DNA from: Oscillospiraceae bacterium
GTDB lineage: Bacteria; Bacillota; Clostridia; Oscillospirales; CAG-272
Reading direction: 5' to 3'
Assembly (NCBI GenBank): GCA_015064735.1
Contig: SVRP01000009.1
Coordinates: forward strand, 1 to 64,000
DNA: 64,000 nucleotides
Shown here: positions 51,613 through 60,099 of the stretch, one piece after another
Position numbering within the stretch: position 1 is the stretch's first letter
Layout of the letters: every line of letters starts with the position of its first letter
The notes under the pieces: model-generated
Told to the model about the DNA's origin: nothing
Database searches by the model: none
Seen by the model: the letters and a program-made list of their open reading frames with translations, nothing else
Translations under genes and position numbers: made by a program

Positions 51613-52287
51613 ATGGAAAATATGGTAAATATTTATCTTTACGGCAAAAAGTACGAAGTACCCGCAAGCCTTACTATAATGAATGCCATGGAGTACGCAG
51701 GCTATCAGCTCGTTCGCGGAGTCGGATGCCGTTGCGGATTCTGCGGGGCTTGTGCTACCATCTACCGTATAAAGGGACAGAACGAGCTTAAGACCTGTCT
51801 TGCTTGTCAGACTAAGGTCGAGGACAATATGTACATAGCTACTCTCCCCTTCTTCCCCCTCGTTAAGCAGCCCTACGATATTGAAAAGGTAAAGCCCACA
51901 GAGCAGATCATGATGCAGCTTTATCCCGAAATATACGCTTGCGTTGGCTGTAACGCCTGTACCAAGGCTTGTACTCAGGACCTTAACGTAATGCAGTATA
52001 TCGCTTACGCTCAGAGAGGCGAATACGAAAAGTGCGCTGAGGAATCCTTTGACTGCGTAATGTGCGGTGTTTGCTCATCACGTTGCCCCGCAGGTATTAC
52101 GCATCCCCAGGTTGGTCTCCTTGCCCGCCGTCTTACCGGTAAGTATCTCGCTCCCGAAACTCAGCACCTCCTCGAAAGGGTTGCCGAGATAGAATCGGGC
52201 AACTGCGAGGCTGCTCTTCAGGACATCATGCACAAGACCGCGGAAGAGCTCAAGGAAATGTACAACAACCGTGATTTTGAGAAATAA
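51613..52287 (+). CDS. frdB: Fumarate reductase/succinate dehydrogenase iron-sulfur subunit (FrdB-like)
   Basis: This 224-residue subunit has a [2Fe-2S] ferredoxin domain with CRCGFCGAC (about 41-49) and CLAC (about 62), then two [4Fe-4S] motifs CVGCNACTKACTQD (about 113-126) and CVMCGVCSSRCPAG (about 149-162). It lacks the extra CCG domains of methanogen TfrB, and the operon has no SdhC/FrdC membrane-anchor gene, so the enzyme should be soluble. I chose the ATG at 51613, behind AAAGGAGAACATCTC; an upstream in-frame ATG at 51571 lies within flxA. It likely links HdrB/FlxA electrons to FrdA. Confidence 0.88.
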   Translation: MENMVNIYLYGKKYEVPASLTIMNAMEYAGYQLVRGVGCRCGFCGACATIYRIKGQNELKTCLACQTKVEDNMYIATLPFFPLVKQPYDIEKVKPTEQIMMQLYPEIYACVGCNACTKACTQDLNVMQYIAYAQRGEYEKCAEESFDCVMCGVCSSRCPAGITHPQVGLLARRLTGKYLAPETQHLLERVAEIESGNCEAALQDIMHKTAEELKEMYNNRDFEK

Positions 52288-52301
52288 GGAGGAGCCGAGA
52301 A

Positions 52302-53951
52302 ATGTATACACCCGAAATGTTAGAATCCATTAAAAAGGTTGAGGCTACACGTGAGGAGCGTTTAAAACAGGTTCTCGCCGGCAACCATCCCCGTCGTATG
52401 ACCGCGGAGGAAAAGGATCAGGTTCTTCTTGAAAATCACCCCGACCATATTCAGTCTCAGTTCGCTGAGCTTGTTATCGGTCCTAATAAGGGCGAAAAGG
52501 TTCCGCTTGAGCTTGCCGAGATGCTTCAGGCTAACCCCAGAGTTAAGCCCTCTGATATTGACCTTTCCAAGATCGATTACGACGTTGACGTACTCATTAT
52601 CGGCGGCGGCGGAGCAGGTTCCGCTGCGGCTATTATGGCTCACGAAAACGGCGCAAACGTAATGATCGTTACAAAGCTTCGCCACGGTGACGCAAACACC
52701 ATGATGGCTGAAGGCGGTATTCAGGCAGCTGATAAGCCTAACGACAGTCCCGCACAGCACTACCTTGACGTTATGGGCGGCGGACACTTCAAGAACGTTC
52801 CCGAGCTGGTTTACAAGCTCGTTAACGACGCTCCCGTATGTATCAAGTGGCTCAACGACCTTGGCGTTATGTTCGACAAGGAAGCTGACGGAACCATGGT
52901 TACCACCCACGGCGGCGGAACCTCCCGCAAGCGTATGCACGCCGCAAAGGACTACTCGGGCGCTGAGATCATGAGAGTTCTCCGCGACGAGGTACAGAAC
53001 AGGCAGATCCCCGTTGTTGATTTCACCTCGGCTATCGAGATAATCAAGGACGAAAACGGCAGAGCGGCAGGCGCGGTTCTTATGAACATGGAGACGCAGG
53101 AGCTCCTTATCGCGAGAGCCAAGACCGTTATCATCGCAACCGGTGGCGCAGGCCGTATGCACTATCAGGGCTTCCCCACCTCCAACCACTACGGAGCAAC
53201 CGCTGACGGTCTCGTAATGGCTTACAGAGCAGGCGCTCCACTCCTTTATGCTTACACACTCCAGTATCACCCCACGGGTGCTGCTTACCCCTCACAGATA
53301 TTCGGCGCGCTCGTAACCGAGAAGGTTCGTTCTATCGGCGCTCAGCTTATCAACGCTGACGGCGAAGCATTTATGTATCCCCTTGAGACCCGCGACGTTT
53401 GCGCATCAAGCGTTATCCGCGAGTGCAAGAGAGGCAAGGGTGTTGACACCTTTGACGGCGGTAAGGGTATCTGGCTCGACTCTCCTATGATCGACATGAT
53501 CCACGGCGAGGGAACCATTGAAAAGCGTATTCCCGCTATGATGCGTATGTACCTCAAGTACGGTATTGATATGCGTAAGCAGCCTATACTTATCTACCCC
53601 ACTCTCCACTACCAGAACGGCGGTATCAAGATTGCCGATAACGGTATGTCCGACGTTGAAAATCTCTTTGTTGCAGGTGAGGCAGTCGGCGGTATCCACG
53701 GTGAGAACAGACTTATGGGTAACTCCCTCCTTGACATTATCGTATTCGGTAGAAACGCGGGTGTTCATGCTGCTGAGGCCGCAAAGAATACTAAGGTTGG
53801 CGAGAAGCTCAGCCTTGACCACGTTGAAAGCTTTATGAAGGAAATGGCTGACGCAGGTATCGTAACCGACGCTGTATCCCCCAAGCTTCTTCCCAGATAT
53901 ACTCACGGAAATCCCGTATTCGACGAGCCTAACGCAAAGCTCATGAAATAA
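52302..53951 (+). CDS. frdA: Fumarate reductase-type flavoprotein subunit (FrdA-like)
   Basis: This 549-residue FAD protein has VLIIGGGGAGSAAAIMAHE (97-115), MMAEGGIQAA, LQYHPTGAAYPS with the active-site His, TEKVRSIGAQLINADG with an active-site Arg, and GGIHGENRLMGNSLLD. The covalent-FAD His of membrane SdhA/FrdA is not in the expected spot (NTMMAEGG), so FAD is probably non-covalent. About 94 residues precede the FAD motif, a helical extension I do not know from ordinary FrdA. The C-terminal helical domain is shorter than usual. FAD-dependent dehydrogenases of this type can also reduce other enoates, but fumC next door favours fumarate. AAGGAGGAGCCGAGAA precedes the start. Confidence 0.87.
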   Translation: MYTPEMLESIKKVEATREERLKQVLAGNHPRRMTAEEKDQVLLENHPDHIQSQFAELVIGPNKGEKVPLELAEMLQANPRVKPSDIDLSKIDYDVDVLIIGGGGAGSAAAIMAHENGANVMIVTKLRHGDANTMMAEGGIQAADKPNDSPAQHYLDVMGGGHFKNVPELVYKLVNDAPVCIKWLNDLGVMFDKEADGTMVTTHGGGTSRKRMHAAKDYSGAEIMRVLRDEVQNRQIPVVDFTSAIEIIKDENGRAAGAVLMNMETQELLIARAKTVIIATGGAGRMHYQGFPTSNHYGATADGLVMAYRAGAPLLYAYTLQYHPTGAAYPSQIFGALVTEKVRSIGAQLINADGEAFMYPLETRDVCASSVIRECKRGKGVDTFDGGKGIWLDSPMIDMIHGEGTIEKRIPAMMRMYLKYGIDMRKQPILIYPTLHYQNGGIKIADNGMSDVENLFVAGEAVGGIHGENRLMGNSLLDIIVFGRNAGVHAAEAAKNTKVGEKLSLDHVESFMKEMADAGIVTDAVSPKLLPRYTHGNPVFDEPNAKLMK

Positions 53952-53957
53952 TCGAAT

Positions 53958-53994
53958 TTTCAGGCGAGCTCGCACATGCGAGCTCGCCCTGAAA
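53958..53994. other. GC-rich hairpin after frdA
   Basis: GGCGAGCTCGC (53963-53973) pairs with GCGAGCTCGCC (53978-53988), extended by TTTCA/TGAAA with one bulged base. There is no T tract, so it may slow RNA decay or attenuate rather than terminate. A second, branched hairpin follows at 54005-54058. Confidence 0.55.
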
Positions 53995-54004
53995 TGCGTA
54001 AAAC

Positions 54005-54058
54005 TGAACGGATATATTGTAGACAGAAATCCGTTTCTGTTTGAAATATACCCGTTCA
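54005..54058. other. Branched hairpin in the frdA-aspT gap
   Basis: TGAACGG (54005-54011) pairs with CCGTTCA (54052-54058) and encloses an inner stem ACAGAAA/TTTCTGT (54023-54029 with 54034-54040). It lies in the leader of the antiporter gene. Confidence 0.4.
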
Positions 54059-54109
54059 ATCACAATTTAACTTTAATTTGTATTTTTAATTATTATTTGG
54101 AGGCATAAA

Positions 54110-55399
54110 ATGCAAATCTTCAGTTTTTTTGACGGCAAATTCTCGTTATCCATCAACGGCGTAACATTCCTCATTTTTTCGGTTTTGCTTATAGCAGGTC
54201 TTGGATATCTCCTCGGCCGTATAACCATAAAGGGAGTTAACCTTGGAACCGCGGGAGTTTTTCTCGTAGCTCTTCTCTTCGGTTGCTTCTTCTTCAATCC
54301 CATTGACAAAATGTTCCCTTCCCTTGCAGGAACGGGAATAGCAGAATGGTGGCCCAATCTTTCAGAGCAGCTTAAGGGATACACGGGTAACGCATTAAAG
54401 GTCGTTGAAAACCTCGGTCTTATTCTCTTTGTAACCTCTGTTGGCTTTATTGCAGGTCCCAAATTCTTTGGCAATCTTAAGAAAAACTTCAAGACCTATA
54501 TTCTTCTCGGTCTCGTTATCATAATTTCGGGAGCTCTCGTATGCGCGGGCTGTATCGCTCTTGCGCAGGCTACTATGAAGGACGTTCCCGGTCAGCAGCT
54601 CACAGCTATTATGACAGGTCTGTTCTCCGGCGCGCTTACTTCTACCCCCGCATTCTCAGCCTCTAAGGAAGCAATCGGACCCGAGCTTTCCGAGTATGTT
54701 GCGGTAGGTAACGGAATTGCTTACATATTCGGTGTTATCGGCGTTGTTCTCTTCGTTCAGCTCATTCCCAAATTCATGAAGGCAGATATGGCGGCTGAGC
54801 GCGCAAAGCTCTCCGGTGGCAGCGGAGACAACGGCGAAGATCCCGTTGAAGTTAAGAACGAAAGAAAGTTCATTGAAATAGATCCCTTTGGAATTGCGGC
54901 ATTCGCTGTAGCAGCGATCCTCGGTGTTCTCGTTGGAACCGTAAAGATCGGTTCTTTCTCTCTGACTACCACCGGCGGATGCTTGCTCGTAGCTCTTATA
55001 TTCGGACATTTCGGGCACTTCGGTCCCATAAAGGTTATGCCTCCCGCGGCAACCCTTAAGGTTTTCAGAGAGCTCGGTCTTATGCTCTTCCTTATCGGCG
55101 CGGGAATTGCAGGCGGCGCAAAGTTCGTAGAGTGCTTCCAGGCTATCTACTTCCTCTACGGCGCGCTTATGACCCTTGTACCCATGATCATTGGATTTAT
55201 CTTCGCAAAGTACGTTTTGAAGCTTCATTTGCTCAATGCTCTCGGCTCAATTACGGGAGGTATGACATCTACCCCCGCACTCGGAACTCTAATTCAGGTT
55301 TCGGGTACTGAAGACGTTGGAGCTGCATACGCGGCTACCTATCCTATTGCGCTTATTTCCGTAGTTCTTTCGTCTCAGATACTCATTATGATATTCTAA
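54110..55399 (+). CDS. AspT/YidE-type antiporter, possible succinate exporter
   Basis: This 429-residue membrane protein has two homologous halves of about five helices each. The paired motifs are GLFSGALTSTPAFSASK (about 165-181) and GSITGGMTSTPALGTL (about 383-398), the signature of the aspartate:alanine exchanger family. A charged loop (about 225-255) separates the halves. Family members include AspT and the Corynebacterium succinate exporter SucE. Following a malate-fumarate-succinate gene set, a dicarboxylate exporter or antiporter role is likely but unproven. The TTTGGAGGCATAAA site precedes the start. The 158-bp gap to frdA has hairpins but no clear promoter. Confidence 0.85.
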   Translation: MQIFSFFDGKFSLSINGVTFLIFSVLLIAGLGYLLGRITIKGVNLGTAGVFLVALLFGCFFFNPIDKMFPSLAGTGIAEWWPNLSEQLKGYTGNALKVVENLGLILFVTSVGFIAGPKFFGNLKKNFKTYILLGLVIIISGALVCAGCIALAQATMKDVPGQQLTAIMTGLFSGALTSTPAFSASKEAIGPELSEYVAVGNGIAYIFGVIGVVLFVQLIPKFMKADMAAERAKLSGGSGDNGEDPVEVKNERKFIEIDPFGIAAFAVAAILGVLVGTVKIGSFSLTTTGGCLLVALIFGHFGHFGPIKVMPPAATLKVFRELGLMLFLIGAGIAGGAKFVECFQAIYFLYGALMTLVPMIIGFIFAKYVLKLHLLNALGSITGGMTSTPALGTLIQVSGTEDVGAAYAATYPIALISVVLSSQILIMIF

Positions 55400-55404
55400 A
55401 GAAC

Positions 55405-55434
55405 GGGCTGTCTCACAGAGACAGCCCACTCTTT
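55405..55434 (+). terminator. Short GGGCTGTCTC-type terminator
   Basis: GGGCTGTCTC (55405-55414) pairs perfectly with GAGACAGCCC (55418-55427) across a 3-base loop; the T tail is short. It is a shortened relative of the hairpins at 14222, 31740 and 57094. Confidence 0.65.
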
Positions 55435-55469
55435 GAAGAATTATATTCAAATTGAAAAAGGATATAAAA

Positions 55470-57086
55470 ATGTCAAAAAAGTATTCATCCCGCGTAAAAA
55501 ATATACTTATTCCCTGTTGCTTCTTTTCAATATTGACGGGAATAATTACGGGCGCAATTATTTTCCTTTTCAGAATATCTGCAGAGCTTGTAATACATCA
55601 GTCGGACAATGTATTCGGATTTGTAAGGGAGCATCCCGTATTTTTACCTTTGCTTATCCTCGGAGCGGCAATCCTCGGTGCAATTGCATATTTTATAATA
55701 AAGCTTTTCCCCAACAGCCGAGGCGGAGATGCCCAGACTACTATCACCTCATTGCGTGGATTTATTCCGCTCAGGTGGATACAAAATACCGTCGTCCTGT
55801 TTTTCTCCTCGCTAATCACCTATTTTTCAGGTGTTACACTAGGAGAAGAAGGTACCAGCGTTCAGATGGGCGCGGCTGTCGGTAAAGGTACTGTAAACAC
55901 CTTTGCAAAAAAGAGATACAGGCGCGCGTGGGAGCGTTACATCATGACGGGAGGCGCTTGCGGAGGCTTTGCGGCGGTAACCTGCGCTCCTCTTACGGCT
56001 ATTCTTTTCGCCTTCGACGAGGCTCACAGAAAATTCTCGCCCATTCTGTTTATGTCAACCTCTACTGCGGTTCTCGCGTCTTGGTCGGTTATGCAGGGAC
56101 TTTGTTCTGTTTTTTCGGTAGAGCCGAGACTTTTCGTGCTTAATACCCCCGACGTGCTTCCAATAGAACTTTTATGGGCTCCTATCATAGTTGGGGCATT
56201 GTGCGGCGGTCTCGCTATACTCTATGCTAAGGGTTATAAGAAAACCGAGGATTTTCTTAATAAAACGCTCAAAAAAGTTCCTCTTTTCGCAAAATTTATC
56301 GGCGTTTTTGTAATTACCGCTATTTTTGGATTTGCGACCTCGCACCTTATCGGATCGGGACACAATATAATCCACGACCTGTTTGAGGGACACGCGCCGG
56401 TATGGTATATGCTCCTGCTCTATCTCGTTATCCGTTCTGTAATGCTGCTTCTTTCGGCGGCTCTTGAAATAGCGGGAGGTCTTTCTGTTCCCGCCATGGC
56501 AGTAGGAGCAATGATAGGCTCACTTTGCGCCCAAGCCCTTACGGCTATGAACATATTTTCTGCGGAATACACTCCCATTCTCGTTATAGTAGGCGTGGCT
56601 TCGTTTATGGCGGCTACAAACCGAGCTCCCCTTAATGCAATTACCTTTGCATGCGAGGCGCTATTTGGATTTACCAACCTAATATCTATTGCTATAGGTG
56701 TTGCGGTATCCTTTATAGTTATAGAGCCTCTTGGTGTTACCGCATTCTCCGACGTCATTATTGAGGAGAAAATACACGATTATTATCACGGCAAGGAGGT
56801 TCACACGGTTGACGTACACATGACCGTCAGAACAAATTCCTTTATTATGGGCAAGGAAATACGGGATATTCTCTGGCCCGCCAACTGCGCTGTGGTATCG
56901 GTCAACAAGCTGCATGTAGGACACCTCGCTATAGAAACCGGCGATATTCTCCACATCAGATATAAAACCATTGATCCGGAGGAGACATACGCTATACTCG
57001 AATCTATTGTTGGACGGCAAAAGGGAGAAACCGACATGCACGACGTTCACCAAGGTGATGAAAATTATACTATTCCCGAACAGTAA
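55470..57086 (+). CDS. ClC-family chloride channel/transporter with RCK_C-like tail
   Basis: This 538-residue membrane protein has the ClC core (residues ~15-435): GGDAQTTITSL region (GSGIP-like loop), GVTLGEEGTSVQMGAAVG replacing the classical GREGP, and GGLSVPAMAVGAMIGSL (GxFxP-like). The Glu pair in GEEGT keeps the gating-glutamate position. The C-terminal ~90 residues resemble a TrkA-C/RCK_C domain (SFIMGKEIRDILWPANCAVVS, then ETGDILHIRY) that may bind a ligand and gate transport. I chose the ATG at 55470, behind AAAAAGGAT; a TTG at 55452 would include it. It stands between two hairpin terminators. Confidence 0.9.
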   Translation: MSKKYSSRVKNILIPCCFFSILTGIITGAIIFLFRISAELVIHQSDNVFGFVREHPVFLPLLILGAAILGAIAYFIIKLFPNSRGGDAQTTITSLRGFIPLRWIQNTVVLFFSSLITYFSGVTLGEEGTSVQMGAAVGKGTVNTFAKKRYRRAWERYIMTGGACGGFAAVTCAPLTAILFAFDEAHRKFSPILFMSTSTAVLASWSVMQGLCSVFSVEPRLFVLNTPDVLPIELLWAPIIVGALCGGLAILYAKGYKKTEDFLNKTLKKVPLFAKFIGVFVITAIFGFATSHLIGSGHNIIHDLFEGHAPVWYMLLLYLVIRSVMLLLSAALEIAGGLSVPAMAVGAMIGSLCAQALTAMNIFSAEYTPILVIVGVASFMAATNRAPLNAITFACEALFGFTNLISIAIGVAVSFIVIEPLGVTAFSDVIIEEKIHDYYHGKEVHTVDVHMTVRTNSFIMGKEIRDILWPANCAVVSVNKLHVGHLAIETGDILHIRYKTIDPEETYAILESIVGRQKGETDMHDVHQGDENYTIPEQ

Positions 57087-57093
57087 TTAAAAG

Positions 57094-57137
57094 AAAAGTG
57101 GCTGTCTCAAATTTTCATTTGAGACAGCCACTTTTTT
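57094..57137. terminator. GTGGCTGTCTCAAAT-type bidirectional terminator
   Basis: A perfect 19-bp stem (57094-57112 with 57117-57135) with loop TTTC is T-rich on both strands. It lies between the convergent ClC and glycyl radical enzyme genes. Confidence 0.9.
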
Positions 57138-57166
57138 GGGGATAGTCAGATGCCCCTTTTATTAAC

Positions 57167-59215
57167 TTACATCATATATTCGGCTCTGCTGATTATATGG
57201 TCCTGGAATTCCTTATCAAGCTCGCAGAAGTATCCGCTCCATCCCCATACTCTTACTATAAGGTTGGGATACTGCTCGGGATGCGCCTTCGCCTCGAGAA
57301 GTCGCTCGCGGTTTATGGAGTTTATCTGAAGCTGATGTCCGCCAAGCTGAACGAATGCCTTAACGAACTGAGCTACCTTCTTTTCGCCATCCTCGTTACG
57401 GAATACCGTATCGTGAAGCTCTATGGTGAAGGGACCGCCGTTACACATCTGAGACAGGTCGTGCTTGGTAAAGGACTGAAGTACCGAAAGAGGTCCTTCG
57501 GTCTTTGTGGTAATTGCGGGAGAAAAGCTACAGCTAAAGGGAGTGAACGCGTTTCTTCCGTCTGCCGTAGCGGGAAGATCTCTCGATGCCCAGATATATG
57601 ACTGCGCACTACCCGTTCCTACTCTCCATTTACCGCCGTAGTATCCGTTAGGCTTACCGTGGAGATATTTTACAGCCATATCCATTATAGCACCCGCAAG
57701 CTCGTCAACGTAGTCGTCGTTATTACCCATCTTAGGCGCGGAGAGAAGCTTATTCTGAATCTCCTCGTAGCCCTTGAAGTCGGCATCCATTGCCGCGATA
57801 AGCTCGTCAGCGGTTACAGATTTATCCTCAAATACACACTTTTTAACTGCTGCCAAGGAGTCCGCCGCATTGGAAATTCCTCCGCCGAGAACTCCGAAGT
57901 TAGTATACTTAGCTCCGCCCTCGGTCTCGTCAAGTCCCTGCTCAAGGCATCCGTCCACAAAGAGAGACAGATACATATGGCGAGATGAGCAACGGTTACT
58001 TTCGCGGTTATTATCACCGTTATAGTGCGCTCTGTGAGCTTCAGCAGCCTCGTACATCTTCTTATCGACGGCAACCATCAACTCGTCGAAGCTCTTTACA
58101 TCCTTGATATTTTCTCTGATAGCATCGTTTACGTGCTTAATAAAGAGGAAAAATCCTCTGTTGGGAATATCGTAGCCGTTATTAGGCGAGAGAACCTCCC
58201 AACAAGCGGCAACGGTATAGTTCCACGCGTCGTCCTCGTCGTAACCGAGTCCTATCATGTAAGGCACGATAAGGTCGTCGTTGCAGTACTGCGGGAAGCC
58301 AAGCCCCTTCTTAGTAAGCTTGGTGCCGTAATCGTATACCCAATCGGGGGTATTCTTACCTACGCGGATATTTATCTTGGGGTCGATAAGATTAAGCTCC
58401 AAAGACGCCTGCATACAAAGGTCCGTAAGGTCGTTAAAGAGATAATTTCCGTTCTTATCAAAGCCCGCAAGGACCATACTCTGTCCGTTATCACCCTGCT
58501 GACAGCCGAAGTAAATGTCTGCGTCAATATTAAGGGATATGAAGAGCATTTCAAGTATCTCAAAAAGCTCGTCGCGGGATACGCCCTTCTTTATATCTGC
58601 CTCGTAGTAAGGAAGCATATACTGGTCAAAGCGTCCGATCGTCAGGTGGGTTGCATGAGAGCAACGGAGGGTAAATACTATGATCTTAAAGAACACACAA
58701 GCCTCATAGAAGCTACGCGCAGGCTTTCTCGGAACCTGCTTGAGCGCCTCGGCAAGACGTGTATTTCCTGCCTTTTCTGCTGCCTCACGGTATCTCTCTG
58801 CGATCTCAATAGATGCAACTACGCTACGGCGCATTGCCTCGTAGAACAAGGGAGAACACCCGTCAGTGTTAACCTTTTCATATTTTGCAATTTCTTCAAG
58901 AGTAGCATCAAAGCCCTGTCCTATGATTCTTGCGTAGTTAGGCGTGTTATTACCGGGACCGCTCTTTATCTTTCTTCCTTTGCGGTCAAGATAATAAGGA
59001 AGGTTTATGAGGCTTCTGTTAAATCCGAGAATATCATTCTCAAGAAAAACGGGAGTCTCCGCCTTAAGCATTTCCTCAAGGACTACGGTATCACGCATGG
59101 AATAATCTTCTGCGTTTATCTTTTCTGTTACGTCAAAATCCGCGTTGTCGATTCTGTTCTTTCGGTATTCCTTTGAAAGAAGAACGTTTAAAAAGCTTTG
59201 TACTCTTTCTGTCAT
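57167..59215 (-). CDS. Glycyl radical enzyme of unassigned type
   Basis: This 682-residue protein is a pyruvate formate-lyase-like glycyl radical enzyme. The radical loop near the C-terminus reads IVRVWGWSGYF, with Gly658 the likely radical site. The thiyl Cys338 lies in AACWEVLSPNNG, with Glu340 two residues on, as in eliminases and decarboxylases (Cys-x-Glu). The motif has Trp where dehydratases usually have Val (GCVE), and true pyruvate formate-lyase has two adjacent Cys, so it is not PFL. It is shorter than most family members (about 780-850). It overlaps the activase by four bases (ATGA), so both are coupled. The substrate is unknown. Confidence 0.88.
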   Translation of the reverse strand: MTERVQSFLNVLLSKEYRKNRIDNADFDVTEKINAEDYSMRDTVVLEEMLKAETPVFLENDILGFNRSLINLPYYLDRKGRKIKSGPGNNTPNYARIIGQGFDATLEEIAKYEKVNTDGCSPLFYEAMRRSVVASIEIAERYREAAEKAGNTRLAEALKQVPRKPARSFYEACVFFKIIVFTLRCSHATHLTIGRFDQYMLPYYEADIKKGVSRDELFEILEMLFISLNIDADIYFGCQQGDNGQSMVLAGFDKNGNYLFNDLTDLCMQASLELNLIDPKINIRVGKNTPDWVYDYGTKLTKKGLGFPQYCNDDLIVPYMIGLGYDEDDAWNYTVAACWEVLSPNNGYDIPNRGFFLFIKHVNDAIRENIKDVKSFDELMVAVDKKMYEAAEAHRAHYNGDNNRESNRCSSRHMYLSLFVDGCLEQGLDETEGGAKYTNFGVLGGGISNAADSLAAVKKCVFEDKSVTADELIAAMDADFKGYEEIQNKLLSAPKMGNNDDYVDELAGAIMDMAVKYLHGKPNGYYGGKWRVGTGSAQSYIWASRDLPATADGRNAFTPFSCSFSPAITTKTEGPLSVLQSFTKHDLSQMCNGGPFTIELHDTVFRNEDGEKKVAQFVKAFVQLGGHQLQINSINRERLLEAKAHPEQYPNLIVRVWGWSGYFCELDKEFQDHIISRAEYMM

Positions 59216-60060
59216 AATACTCTTACCTCAATTCCGTATTCGTTAAATATTTCTATTCTTGGTTGCGGAGGTATATCTCCGTCAAAATCTGTTACGTATT
59301 TTCTGCCCATGAGCAAATATTTGCCTCCCGCCATCTTATTGTACGGCAGAAGCTCTATTTTTCCTACTCCGAGGCTACTCATAAATGCTGCGGTCTCTCT
59401 TATGTTTTTCTCCGTATCGTTTACCGTGGGTATCAGGGGAATTCGGGTTATGAAATCCTTACCGCTCCTTGCAAGCAGCTTGTAATTCTCAAGAATCTGA
59501 CTATTGTCCACACCTGTATAATGCTTATGAATCTCGCTGTCCATATGTTTAAGGTCATACAGAACAAAATCACATTCTTCAAGAACCTTCAAAAACACGT
59601 CCCGCTCGGCAAATCCGCAGGTCTGGAGGGCTCTGTTGGTCTTTCCCCTCAAAAGCTTCATACATTCAAGAACAAACTGCCAATGAGACAGAGGCTCGCC
59701 ACCCGAAAAGGTTACTCCCCCTCCGCTCATATTGAGTATGCTTATATTCTTTTTGATCCTTTCGACCATCTCCTCGGGGGTATAGTCTATACCGCTCTCG
59801 CGCACAAGCTTTCTTGGGCATACCCCCGCACTTTCGGGCACAAGACAAGGCTTTCCGGTAAGTTCCTCACCCTTTTTCATGCACGCTCCGCACCCCAAGC
59901 ATCCGTTAGGACTTCTCGCCATTTCTTTTTCGAAGCGTTGCCCCTCGGGGTTATGACACCACATGCAACGAAGAGGACACCCCTTCATAAAGATAGTCAT
60001 TCTTATACCCGGACCGTCGTAGGTAGAAAATTCCTCAATTGAGAAAACTCTTCCGACCAT
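59212..60060 (-). CDS. Glycyl radical enzyme activating enzyme (radical SAM)
   Basis: This 282-residue enzyme would install the glycyl radical on the downstream protein using S-adenosylmethionine. It shows FSTYDGPGIRMTIFMKGCP, the radical SAM site C28-x3-C32-x2-C35 (GCPLRCMWCHNPEG) and GGGVTFSGGEPL (SAM binding). An auxiliary ferredoxin-like insert holds only five Cys (54, 57, 60, 72, 81) instead of the usual eight, so probably one extra cluster. GAGGAGATTGATAT precedes the start, and a promoter lies 40 bp upstream. Confidence 0.93.
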   Translation of the reverse strand: MVGRVFSIEEFSTYDGPGIRMTIFMKGCPLRCMWCHNPEGQRFEKEMARSPNGCLGCGACMKKGEELTGKPCLVPESAGVCPRKLVRESGIDYTPEEMVERIKKNISILNMSGGGVTFSGGEPLSHWQFVLECMKLLRGKTNRALQTCGFAERDVFLKVLEECDFVLYDLKHMDSEIHKHYTGVDNSQILENYKLLARSGKDFITRIPLIPTVNDTEKNIRETAAFMSSLGVGKIELLPYNKMAGGKYLLMGRKYVTDFDGDIPPQPRIEIFNEYGIEVRVL

Positions 60061-60099
60061 ATATCAATCTCCTCGCAATTTATATGTCCTTCTGCGATC

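Noticed and set aside
52362..53270. Open frame opposite frdA
   Set aside because: Shadow frame; the plus-strand gene has full family motifs.
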